10,695 bases of DNA from Promethearchaeota archaeon (GTDB lineage Archaea; Asgardarchaeota; Lokiarchaeia; Sigynarchaeales; SOKP01). Shown here piece after piece: positions 1 through 7,408 of this stretch. The notes under the pieces were generated by a model that saw only the letters and a list, made by a program, of their open reading frames with translations, searched no databases and was not told the DNA's origin. A program made the translations under genes and the position numbers. The stretch lies in contig JAHLWT010000126.1 in NCBI GenBank assembly GCA_019057775.1, positions 1 to 10,695 on the forward strand, in the 5' to 3' direction. Within the stretch, counting starts at the first letter, position 1, and each line of letters opens with the position of its first letter.

Positions 1-1083
1 GAACATTTTCTTCAACCGTGAAAGATAATCCGAAGAAAAATCAATTCCGTTCAGCTTGGCCAGGAGTGCTGGATAAAAGAAAAGTTCCAGAACGAACCTA
101 TGGTAACAGGTCGAAGCCTCAAAATCCACTCCGTCCAAATAAACCTGCTTTTGCATTTCCTTCTCAAGTTCTCGCTTAGAAAAACTTAACCACCCTTTTG
201 CATCTCTAAATTCGCCAAGAAATAGCCCCAGGCAAAAAAGCCCCACAATATTAGAAATATAGTGATTGGAAGTTAGACCTTCAGTATACTCCAGATTAGA
301 TTTTATGAACCTGCCATGGTTTAGGAGGCTTTTTATGAATTTTGCCACAAATTCAGGAGTTATCGATTTCGAATCTTTAAAAAAATACCAGCCTGCTACC
401 CAATTTGCCACTCGAATCCCAACTTCGATAGTCGATTTCCAATTCAATCCCTGTTTTACAGGGTTATTGATTATCCAGTCAGTAATTAAAGAAACGAACT
501 TCCCGGCATATTTCTCATCACCCGTAAGCCAGTAAGCTTCACCTAAGTAATTCAAGAAATTGAAGCGAGAAATCTCCCAGGGAATCTTAATATCTGCTCC
601 TTCCCAATCCTTAACCGGATATTTAATATCCTTATAATAAGTTTTCGGGTTCCACCGATAACCTGACTTAAAATCAAGATGCCAATCCATGGGCTCCAAT
701 TTTTTATCCCCACTGCCCATAATGTTGAAAATCTCATTACAGATTCTATCAGCCTCCGAAACGATATTTCCCACCAATTCCGGATAATCTGTTTTCAACA
801 TCCTCGCAATTTCTTCTTTGTTTACAATATCAACGAAACATCTCGGCTCCTCCCTCTTCCTGAAATAATCAAGTAGGTCCTCTATCCTCTCCAATCTATC
901 CTGTGTTTTAACCATTGCCCTTATCAATTTCTCATTCGATATCTCGCTCCTCTTTACCTTCAACCAGAATCTATCCCAGTACCCAGCCACTTTATCACAG
1001 AACCTTTTCAGGATGAGCCTAGCCACCTTTCCCGGTGGCAAAGTCCGCATCCGATAAAAGTAATATGTTATCTTCCTTTCCAT
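1..1083 (-). CDS. Heparinase II/III family protein, N-terminal part (3' end beyond left edge)
   Basis: The reading frame stays open for 361 codons from the ATG at 1083 to the window edge, so only the C-terminal part is missing. The translation looks like the alpha-helical N-terminal (toroid) domain of the heparinase II/III and alginate-lyase superfamily. It starts with the YYFYRMRTLPP type of opening seen in polysaccharide-cluster members, then has DWHLDFKSGYRW (residues 133-144), IPWEISRF (167-174), NWKSTIEVGIRVANW (214-228), SNHYISN (272-278) and DGVDFEASTCYHRF (317-330). The Asn-His pair and the Tyr-His of the last two motifs are where family members carry active-site residues; that assignment is from family knowledge, not proven here. 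The ribosome site is weak (GAGATGG about 5 bases before the ATG). An earlier ATG at 1089-1091 is out of frame and reaches a stop after 7 codons. No signal peptide is evident. In biosynthetic loci such proteins are presumed to act on the cluster's own uronate-containing polymer, but the substrate is unknown. Confidence 0.88.
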   Translation of the reverse strand, partial: MERKITYYFYRMRTLPPGKVARLILKRFCDKVAGYWDRFWLKVKRSEISNEKLIRAMVKTQDRLERIEDLLDYFRKREEPRCFVDIVNKEEIARMLKTDYPELVGNIVSEADRICNEIFNIMGSGDKKLEPMDWHLDFKSGYRWNPKTYYKDIKYPVKDWEGADIKIPWEISRFNFLNYLGEAYWLTGDEKYAGKFVSLITDWIINNPVKQGLNWKSTIEVGIRVANWVAGWYFFKDSKSITPEFVAKFIKSLLNHGRFIKSNLEYTEGLTSNHYISNIVGLFCLGLFLGEFRDAKGWLSFSKRELEKEMQKQVYLDGVDFEASTCYHRFVLELFFYPALLAKLNGIDFSSDYLSRLKKMF

Positions 1084-1100
1084 TTTTCCATCTCAAAACT

Positions 1101-1172
1101 GCATAATTTGAAATTGTGCCTACAAATATTCTCGTTAATTTTATCCATTGTAGGCACAGATTCAATCTGTGC
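1101..1172. repeat. REP/iREP hairpin doublet (BIME-like element) with GTAG feet
   Basis: Two small palindromes face each other in the gap between the glycosyltransferase stop and the heparinase-family start. On the plus strand GTAG (1150-1153) is followed directly by the hairpin GCACAGATT-C-AATCTGTGC (1154-1172), a perfect 9-bp stem. On the minus strand GTAG (1123 down to 1120) is followed by GCACAATTT-C-AAATTATGC (1119 down to 1101), with 8 of 9 stem pairs. The two halves share an exact 11-bp inverted repeat (1115-1125 and 1148-1158) and align over about 27 bases, with about 21 identities. A hairpin with a 5' GTAG, paired in inverted orientation, is the textbook REP/BIME architecture recognised by RAYT (IS200-like Y1) transposases. 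No T-tract follows either hairpin in the direction of transcription, so terminator function is unlikely. No RAYT gene is in the window. Confidence 0.72.
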
Positions 1173-1181
1173 AAATTTATT

Positions 1182-2771
1182 CTAATTTTGCGAAATTTCT
1201 TTCAGTTTATCCAATATCCTTTTTACATGCTCATCCCATGTATACTTCTCCAAGGCCTCTTCCCTTGCATTTTTGCCCAACTCACTTCTCAAATTCTCAT
1301 TTTCTGTAAGCTTAAGTATCCCTTGAGCCAATTCCTGCACATCTCCCGGCTTAACAAGCCACGCTGTCTTTTTATGTTCCAATACTTCACCAATCTGCTC
1401 TAAATCGCTGGCCACAATTCCTTTACCCATTCCCATATATTCGAAAAGTTTGATGGGAGAACCAAAAAACCTCGACCCATCGGGATTCGGCACATGAGGC
1501 GAAACCAAAATATCGCAAGCAGCCAAATATCTCGGTGCTTTTTCTTGAGGAATCGGCCCGGTGAGTATTGTGAAATTTTCCATTCTGTCTTTTTTAATAA
1601 TCTCCTTGACCAAATGCATTTTTACCCCATCCCCGACAAACAGGAAACGAATATTTGAATTTTTTTGAATTACCTTCTTAATAGCCTCTGCTAAAACTTC
1701 CGTTCCATGCCAAACATCAAAAGTTCCAATAAAGCCAGTGACGACTTTGTTTCCAAACCCGTATTTTTGTCTAACTTCTCTTCCATCAATTCCTGGACTA
1801 TACATTTCTGGCGCAAAACCATTGGGATTAACCAATATTTTCCTCTCTTCTATCCCTCGTCGCAGAAGTTCTTCTTTTAACACCTTCGAGACTACCACGA
1901 TTAAATCCGCTGCCTTTAAATTTAATATTTCTATCCTTTCTGATATTCCTTCAAAAATTAATCTTCTTCCCCAATTTCTCGCCGTCCATATTTTCGAACC
2001 GTTATATTCAATAATTAGAGGAATCTTATACTTTAAAGAAAGTGCTACTCCAGTATAATTGTTGAGACTATATCTTTGATATATCGCCCCCGGGTTCTCC
2101 CTGTCGAATATTTTACAAACCTCCTCGAAAAGCATCTGATTATATGCCATCTCCGGGATTTCCGGGAGATTCCTTATTAATCTAAAAGGCGATATAACAT
2201 AAACTGGACATTTCAATTTATTAACTAACTCTAATTCATCTGTTGAAATAAAAAATAACCCTTTACCTGAATTTTTGAATCCATTTGCCACACCATATAT
2301 ATGTGCAACTGAACCACCAACTCTTGTTCCAACCCAATGATCTGTTCGTATATGGGCTATTTTGTCAAAATAGTGCTTAATATTTTCCTTCCGTTTTTTC
2401 TTTACAATTTTTGAAATTTTCGCAACTCTATACCAGGTATTTGCCAGAATGAAAAGAGAAATAAAAAATTCAGAAATAAGTCTAGGTAAACCCTTTGCTA
2501 AAAACCCCTGCCAGCTTACCTCCTCCCGATTGTCTTTCTCATCACATAAAAATCTTTTCTTCCCCCTTAAAAGAAGGAGCACAAATTTCCATATCTCCCG
2601 ATAACGAAGGACGGACAGGTCATATGTATAAAATCTAATTTCACTAAAAAAATTTCTCCTCAAACGAAAAATTTTCTTTGGGTTCTTTTTCACTTCATCC
2701 GCAGCTAAAACAGCGGAATTTTCTTCCCGGATATTCAGTTTCAAATCTGTTATTAAAAGTATTCTTTTCAT
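1182..2771 (-). CDS. Glycosyltransferase, GT4 family, with an extra N-terminal region
   Basis: This 529-residue protein probably transfers a sugar from a nucleotide donor onto the growing polysaccharide repeat unit at the inner face of the membrane. The part from about residue 138 onward is a GT-B fold GT4 enzyme. It opens with HIRTDHWVGTRVGGSVAHI (140-158), has the acceptor-domain end EYNGSKIW and VVVSKVLKEEL (about 255-302), the linker NPNGFAPEMY, the donor-domain opening TGFIGTFDVWHG (345-356), FVGDG (378-382) and SPIKLFEYMGMGKGIVASD (438-456). The second glutamate of the usual E-x7-E motif is E444; the first is replaced by Phe436, as in several GT4 subgroups. The first ~135 residues contain YDLSVLRYREIWK and a hydrophobic patch (about 99-112) and are not something I recognise. 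The start is supported by AGGA five bases before the ATG. The gene follows the flippase relic and precedes the heparinase-family gene. Confidence 0.9.
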   Translation of the reverse strand: MKRILLITDLKLNIREENSAVLAADEVKKNPKKIFRLRRNFFSEIRFYTYDLSVLRYREIWKFVLLLLRGKKRFLCDEKDNREEVSWQGFLAKGLPRLISEFFISLFILANTWYRVAKISKIVKKKRKENIKHYFDKIAHIRTDHWVGTRVGGSVAHIYGVANGFKNSGKGLFFISTDELELVNKLKCPVYVISPFRLIRNLPEIPEMAYNQMLFEEVCKIFDRENPGAIYQRYSLNNYTGVALSLKYKIPLIIEYNGSKIWTARNWGRRLIFEGISERIEILNLKAADLIVVVSKVLKEELLRRGIEERKILVNPNGFAPEMYSPGIDGREVRQKYGFGNKVVTGFIGTFDVWHGTEVLAEAIKKVIQKNSNIRFLFVGDGVKMHLVKEIIKKDRMENFTILTGPIPQEKAPRYLAACDILVSPHVPNPDGSRFFGSPIKLFEYMGMGKGIVASDLEQIGEVLEHKKTAWLVKPGDVQELAQGILKLTENENLRSELGKNAREEALEKYTWDEHVKRILDKLKEISQN

Positions 2772-2774
2772 TAT

Positions 2775-2780
2775 CTTCCT
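2775..2780 (-). promoter_or_regulatory. Ribosome binding site of the 1182-2771 glycosyltransferase
   Basis: AGGAAG lies just upstream of the ATG at 2771 (AGGA with a 5-base spacer). It supports this start, and so supports the unusual N-terminal region being translated. Confidence 0.6.
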
Positions 2781-2835
2781 GAAACTAAATTTTTCCCTAT
2801 TTTTAACCTTTTTTTGCCTTCTTGAAACAAGATTT

Positions 2836-3201
2836 TTATTTCGCCATATGAAGGAATTTTTCTACCCTAGAATGCATAATCTTCACTGAGTAGATTAAAA
2901 CCATAAAAAACATTACAAAATAGGAGATACTGGAAGTAATTGCTGCGCCAGTTATTCCGTATCGAGGAATAAATAACAAATTTAGACCAAAGTTCAAAAT
3001 AAAACCTGCTCCGGTGGCATAAATTATGATTGGGGGATAGCCTCGCCCTGCTAAGACATTATTATGTATCGTTGCCAAAGACAACAAAAATATCCCCGCA
3101 ATAAAAAATTTTGGTTTTCCTCTATTATGAAAATGTTCTTTTAATTCTTCTGAATTAAAAGTTTGTATTTGGTCTCCAAGCTTTCCTCGGAAAATCTGCA
3201 T
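2836..3201 (-). pseudogene. Remnant of a polysaccharide flippase (C-terminal end of a Wzx/MATE-type protein)
   Basis: The open frame encodes 121 residues, against roughly 430-480 for a complete flippase. From about residue 33 it matches the last membrane segments of a polysaccharide-export flippase: FIAGIFLLSLATIHNNVLAG, then RGYPPIIIYATGAGFILNFG, LLFIPRYGITGAAITSS and a final hydrophobic helix before a basic tail. The ...AGRG.P... and ...P.(Y/W)GI.GAA.... pieces are typical of the C-terminal half of the family. No matching N-terminal part is present; the preceding DNA runs straight into the stop of the intact flippase gene at 3356. The ATG at 3201 is probably not a native start: another frame from about 3262 to 3170 reads GINRISANVFGTKMTDADFP, which could be frameshifted flippase sequence, but that is weak. 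I interpret it as an ancestral flippase gene that lost its 5' part. A short expressed membrane protein is a less likely alternative. Confidence 0.72.
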
Positions 3202-3355
3202 CTGTCATTTTAGTGCCAAACACATTAGCAGATATTCTATTAATGCCAAGTAATCCTTTATTTCAATTTTGCGGAAAAACTCTTTTTATTACCGTCTTAG
3301 GCGTTGATTTTTCATTTCATCAAGACAATATTTTACTCTTCTTTTTATTTTTTCA

Positions 3356-4675
3356 TTATCTTACATTTCCCCTCGTTTCAACTCCAAAATGGACTTTTAT
3401 CACATACCTTATCATAAATGATACAACAATCAATGTAATAAAATATGCCAATGCCTGCGCCACTGCTGCACCCATTAATCCATAAGAAGTTATGAAAAAA
3501 TAACTTAATACAAGAGAAATAGGAACCGAAATAGAAACTGATAAAAAATTATATCGCATCTTCCCTAAACCTAACATAGCTACCCCGAGTAAGGCACAGC
3601 AACTCCAGAAAAAATATTTCAATACCAATATACGAAAATAACTGCCTGCTGGTGCATAATTATTACCATATACAATCTTAATAAAAGGAGGTACAATTAG
3701 AAAAGCTATAACACTTACTCCCATAGCAAGTAATACCATTAACTTTTCATACTTTTTCAGAACCCTTAAAAATTCTTTTTTATCATTACTCTTTTCAGAA
3801 AAATAAGGTGTAGCAATAGATTGAACAGTTGAGGTTATGTAACTCAACCCTAAAATAAAAATAGTCGAGAGACCGTAATAGCCAAAACCTACCCTATCTT
3901 TTATAAGATAATTAAGCATAAAAATATCCATATATTGTCCAATTCTTGCGACTGCATTAGCAGATACGCTCCATTTAGCATAAAAAAAACTTTGAGGGAA
4001 AACATTATTTACTTTTATTTTACTATTAAAATTATCTTTAACTAAATTGAATAAAGGTAATAACGCAACATATCCGATAAATATTGATGAAAAAATAAAG
4101 CCGAGTAAGCCATAAAAATAAGTTATGCAGACCAGAACTATAAAACCAAAAATGCGTATAAATATCTGTAATTTTGCCATAAGTTGTATCTTTTTAAGTG
4201 CCTGTAAATAAACCATAATTAGAGAAGTATAAGTCATAGCAGGAATAACCAACATATAAAGTAGTAACCATTTATTAATTTCTTTATCTGGTGACAAAAG
4301 ACCTAATTTAGCTAAAGCATAGAGACCTATGAGCACAAATAATATAGGAAGAGCAGTATAGTAGAAATTCTGTTTGAATATAAATGCTCGTTCTTCTATG
4401 GGCCTTTTTTCGGAACAGAGTTTCAAAACTGCAGTATTAAAGCCAAAGCCGGCCAAAATTGTAGCTACCCCAATAAATGATTGCATTGCTTTAATTTGGC
4501 CCAGTTCTATTGGTGTAACAAATTTGGCTATTAATAACAGTGATCCAAAACCCAAAAATCCAATAATAAAATTGGCAGAAAGGAGATGAAAAAATCCTTT
4601 ATTTTGAATATCTTTCAATAATTGTGAAATTCGGTTCATGTTGAGGGCTAGTGAAAACCTATCTTGTTTTGGCAT
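3356..4675 (-). CDS. Polysaccharide flippase / translocase (Wzx-like, MOP/MATE superfamily)
   Basis: This 439-residue, very hydrophobic protein has about 12 predicted membrane helices by eye, starting with HLLSANFIIGFLGFGSLLLIA (about residues 29-49) and ending with YGLMGAAVAQALAYFITLIV. It carries the YGLMGAAVA signature near the C-terminus that marks polysaccharide biosynthesis export proteins. Its expected role is to flip the undecaprenyl-linked oligosaccharide across the cytoplasmic membrane for polymerisation. The ATG at 4675 overlaps the end of the broken methyltransferase gene by 17 bases and has no clear Shine-Dalgarno sequence. An in-frame ATG at 4639 (residue 13, MNRISQ) is an alternative, also without one, so translation may depend on coupling. 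The gene looks richer in A+T than the flanking genes (for example, 13 G/C in the 60 bases 4021-4080), which suggests a different origin. The relic of another flippase lies immediately downstream. Confidence 0.9.
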   Translation of the reverse strand: MPKQDRFSLALNMNRISQLLKDIQNKGFFHLLSANFIIGFLGFGSLLLIAKFVTPIELGQIKAMQSFIGVATILAGFGFNTAVLKLCSEKRPIEERAFIFKQNFYYTALPILFVLIGLYALAKLGLLSPDKEINKWLLLYMLVIPAMTYTSLIMVYLQALKKIQLMAKLQIFIRIFGFIVLVCITYFYGLLGFIFSSIFIGYVALLPLFNLVKDNFNSKIKVNNVFPQSFFYAKWSVSANAVARIGQYMDIFMLNYLIKDRVGFGYYGLSTIFILGLSYITSTVQSIATPYFSEKSNDKKEFLRVLKKYEKLMVLLAMGVSVIAFLIVPPFIKIVYGNNYAPAGSYFRILVLKYFFWSCCALLGVAMLGLGKMRYNFLSVSISVPISLVLSYFFITSYGLMGAAVAQALAYFITLIVVSFMIRYVIKVHFGVETRGNVR

Positions 4676-5500
4676 AATAAGAATAAAGATGGTTAAAAAT
4701 TGGTAATTTATTTATGGGAATATACTCATCTAACAAAGTCATAACTTTTCCAAAAACACGGTTCACAAAAGGAAAATTTCTTAAAGGATTAAACATCCCA
4801 CCAGACATCCAATATCTATCAACCAATTTAAAATTATTTTCAGCGAGGCATCTATCCAAGAATTGCTTTGAAAATAAATTCAGATGTAGCGGAGGAGCAT
4901 ACATATGCCATCTGATTGATGTAAATGTATCAATCCTCCATCGTTTGAAGCATTCATAGGTTGGTATCATAATAACCACTATCCCCTCAGGAGATACAAT
5001 ATCGGCAAGTTTGTTTAAGAAGATTAAAGGATCTATCAAATGTTCAAGTATTGCATAACATGTAACAACATCGTATTACTTATCAAAATTTATATTTTCG
5101 ACAAAATCTTGATATATCACTAATCCTCTTTTTTTAGCTATTTCTACTGAATCTTTTGATAGTTCCACTCCTTCACGAATAATATTATTAGGAAAATTCA
5201 TCAAAAAATCCCTGTCCGACAGCCTACATCTAACACAGATTTTGGTTCCTTACCAAGGAGCTTTTCAATTCTTCTTATTTGATTCCTCCAATAAAAGTTC
5301 TTTCGGAATCTCGTTATTTTAATATAATTGGTAGCAGATTCTTCGTATATCGTTTGTATATCAACCTTATGTTCATTAAAATCAAAAAATCTGTTCTTGC
5401 AGGTGTTGCATTGATATAAAGTATATCTAAAGTTCACATAAGGTCTTTTGATTTTCTTTACTGAATTAATTTCTTGGCTTCCGCATAATTTACATTTCAT
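4659..5500 (-). pseudogene. Broken zinc-ribbon SAM-dependent methyltransferase
   Basis: The ATG at 5500 begins a methyltransferase with an N-terminal zinc ribbon (C3, C6, C31, C34) and the SAM motif VLDVGCRTG (residues 89-97), then stops at 5201. Two lesions separate this from the rest. First, one T appears to be missing from a run of six (5203-5208); adding it would give GIFLMNFPNN and keep reading. Second, an in-frame TAA at 5076-5078 interrupts NFDK/YDVVTCYAILEHLIDP. Beyond it the domain continues normally (VSPEGIVVIMIPTYE, HLNLFSKQFL) to the stop at 4659. With one inserted base the length comes to exactly 280 codons, as expected for an ancestral gene. The second glycine of the usual GCGTG motif is arginine here, perhaps a further sign of decay. 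Two independent breaks favour a true pseudogene over a sequencing error or programmed frameshift. It would have methylated a sugar of the repeat unit or a precursor. Confidence 0.8.
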
Positions 5501-5553
5501 TTTGGAACATAGCCTATGACTTGCCGAAGTTTTTGAGTATTTTTATTAATAAA

Positions 5554-6297
5554 TTAAATCTTGAAACTAGAAGTCTCTGCTATAGCGAAATATGCTCCCC
5601 CAAATATTACTACGCTCAGGCTTTCACTCATTTTACTTACCAAATTAATTTTTAGTGAATTTCCATAGAATTGATTAGTATTCTTTATAGAATCTATGAT
5701 TATTTTAAGACCGTTTCCCTTTAAATACTTCCTTGCCGAACTTAGTGTGTATCCTCTTAAATGGCCATTAATATGTTTCATTCCATATTGAGGCCGTGCA
5801 GATGGTTTACCTATCATTTTTCTCAAAAGTCCCATAAATAAGGAACTATTCCAAAAGCAAAGTTCTATTGGCATCTTTAGAAATATGTAGTCACAATTGT
5901 TTGCAACTTGTTTTATAAATATATTATCGTCGAGTACATGTTCTGTTATATCAGATAAAATTACGTAATCAACTTTTCCGTGTAATTCAAAAAAATTCAT
6001 AAAATTTTGGCAATAGAATTTAATTCCGGAATATTTTTTTCTTGCATACTTTATGAACTTTTCACTTATATCTAAGCCTATGAAATTCGACTGTGGAAAT
6101 AGTTCCCGCATTCTATTTAGAACAATTCCTTCGGCACAGCCTATCTCTAGAACCTTCTTTCCTACCATTTTTATCCCACTAAGCCTTATAAGGTTTGCAA
6201 TCTTGTTAGCTTTCCAGATTAATATTCTTTCTCTAAATTCACCCTTCTTTAACTCTCGTTCTCCCCAATGTTCATAAAAGCATTTACGGTTTTCCAT
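5554..6297 (-). CDS. Class I SAM-dependent methyltransferase
   Basis: The 247-residue product has the Rossmann methyltransferase landmarks: motif I VLEIGCAEG (49-57), the acidic ribose-binding end of strand 2 in FIGLDIS (72-78), and the motif IV region DYVILSDITEHV (110-121). It also has KHINGHLRGYT (174-184), a segment often seen in methyltransferases of polysaccharide clusters. Unlike the other two methyltransferases here it lacks the N-terminal zinc ribbon. It probably methylates a sugar or another small substituent of the cell-surface glycan; the actual acceptor cannot be told. The start is backed by GAGGA with an 8-base spacer, in the 22-bp gap after the glycosyltransferase. It is presumably cotranscribed with its neighbours. 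A 53-bp gap separates it from the broken methyltransferase downstream, and nothing obvious is in that gap. Confidence 0.87.
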   Translation of the reverse strand: MENRKCFYEHWGERELKKGEFRERILIWKANKIANLIRLSGIKMVGKKVLEIGCAEGIVLNRMRELFPQSNFIGLDISEKFIKYARKKYSGIKFYCQNFMNFFELHGKVDYVILSDITEHVLDDNIFIKQVANNCDYIFLKMPIELCFWNSSLFMGLLRKMIGKPSARPQYGMKHINGHLRGYTLSSARKYLKGNGLKIIIDSIKNTNQFYGNSLKINLVSKMSESLSVVIFGGAYFAIAETSSFKI

Positions 6298-6305
6298 TAT
6301 TTAAT

Positions 6306-6310
6306 TCCTC
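6306..6310 (-). promoter_or_regulatory. Ribosome binding site of the 5554-6297 methyltransferase
   Basis: GAGGA on the minus strand sits 8 bases before the ATG at 6297 and supports that start. Confidence 0.6.
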
Positions 6311-6319
6311 TTATTTTAA

Positions 6320-7408
6320 CTACTTTAGCAATTTCTTATATACCTTTAGTATCTTCTCAAAGTTATCGTCAATTTTTATTGCTTTCAATCTTTGCTTATA
6401 CTGTTCATAATTATCCAGCACATCTTTTACTTTTGAGATAAAATTATCTATGTCTCGGCTTTTAAACAATATGGTTCCTTCAGGCCTAGGACATACATTA
6501 CTCGCCACAACAGGAACCTTAAAATATATTGCCTCCCCGACAGAAACGCCATAGCCATCTGTATTTGTTGGTCTCACAAATACATCACTTTTCATAAGAA
6601 TAGGATATAATTGGCATGGCTTGGTTTGAAATAAGAAATTATCTTCTATTCCCTTCTCTGCTATTTTTTGCTTCATTTTGTGAAAATATTCATAATCTCC
6701 AATATCTGGAAGGCAAAAAACAAAACCTACTTTAGGATAGTATTGCTTCAGATAGGCACATAAATCTATACACATATCAATCCCATAAAGGTCTTGGTTA
6801 TTGTAAAAGGTTATTCTGAAGGCATTTGCTGAGATTACAGGACTATGGCTATCCATGAAATCCCACATCTCTTGGGAAATTTCTGCAACTTCTTCTTCTT
6901 TTATGCTAGGAGAGATAAATGATGGGATAACCTCGATGCGCTCTGGCTTGACCCCCAGGGATAAAGCCAGCTCTTTGATCTTTGGATTGAGAGCAATAAT
7001 AAAGGAAGTGTGCCTGATAGTGAATTTTATAATATGCCTTCTAAACCAACCGCCTCCTTTTAGAGAATCTGCCAAGCTTGCGCCGTGAATTGAGATAACT
7101 GTTTTCTTACCCAACAATCCCATTAGGCCCATTATCGCTCGCGCCCGCCAGTCTGGGTCATGGAGATGAATTACATCCTCCTTAGCAGTGAAGAAATATT
7201 TTAGTAGCCATGTTTTTACACTTTTAATCCTGATGATATTTTTCTTCGGTAGTTCCCCCTGTTTTCCTAGGTCATAAACTACGCAGTCGTATCCCCATCT
7301 TTTCATCAGTTGCCCCTTTAACCTCTGGATATGGACGGAAATCCCACCATACGGCGGAGGATATGGCCCAATTAAGGCTATTTTAGAATTTGCTTCTTTC
7401 TTCCTCAT
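6320..7408 (-). CDS. Glycosyltransferase, GT4 family
   Basis: From the ATG at 7408 the product is 362 residues with the GT-B layout of GT4 enzymes. It has the N-terminal glycine-rich loop ALIGPYPPPYGGISVHIQRL (11-30), HLHDPDWRAR (about 82-91), ISIHGASLADSL (about 106-117), the linker ERIEVIPSFISPS, and the donor-domain motif VRPTNTDGYGVSVGEA. In that motif Asp284 and Glu292 occupy the E-x7-E positions, with Asp replacing the first Glu. It most likely adds one sugar to the lipid-linked repeat unit. The frame is open further, to a TTG at 7414, but I prefer the ATG at 7408. That ATG overlaps the stop of the preceding gene as ATGA and has GGAGG six bases upstream, whereas GGAGG abuts the TTG with no spacer. 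The overlap implies translational coupling with the CapK-like gene. Confidence 0.9.
   Translation of the reverse strand: MRKKEANSKIALIGPYPPPYGGISVHIQRLKGQLMKRWGYDCVVYDLGKQGELPKKNIIRIKSVKTWLLKYFFTAKEDVIHLHDPDWRARAIMGLMGLLGKKTVISIHGASLADSLKGGGWFRRHIIKFTIRHTSFIIALNPKIKELALSLGVKPERIEVIPSFISPSIKEEEVAEISQEMWDFMDSHSPVISANAFRITFYNNQDLYGIDMCIDLCAYLKQYYPKVGFVFCLPDIGDYEYFHKMKQKIAEKGIEDNFLFQTKPCQLYPILMKSDVFVRPTNTDGYGVSVGEAIYFKVPVVASNVCPRPEGTILFKSRDIDNFISKVKDVLDNYEQYKQRLKAIKIDDNFEKILKVYKKLLK

Noticed and set aside
1154..1172. Perfect hairpin 10 bases after the glycosyltransferase stop as an intrinsic terminator
   Set aside because: No T-run follows it on the minus strand, and its GTAG foot and inverted partner fit a REP doublet better.
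2820..2832. Small hairpin TCTTG-AAA-CAAGA followed on the plus strand by a T-rich run, terminator-like
   Set aside because: The stem is only 5 bp, and it points in the plus direction where no gene is being transcribed; on the coding (minus) strand no U-tract follows.
3213..3485. Plus-strand 90-codon frame with a flippase-like looking string (GKTLFITVLG)
   Set aside because: It overlaps the intact flippase gene on the other strand, has no ribosome site, and the resemblance is a few residues only; read as a shadow frame.
5201..5210. Programmed frameshift at the run of six Ts in the methyltransferase
   Set aside because: A separate in-frame nonsense codon downstream (5076-5078) would still block the product, so decay is simpler.
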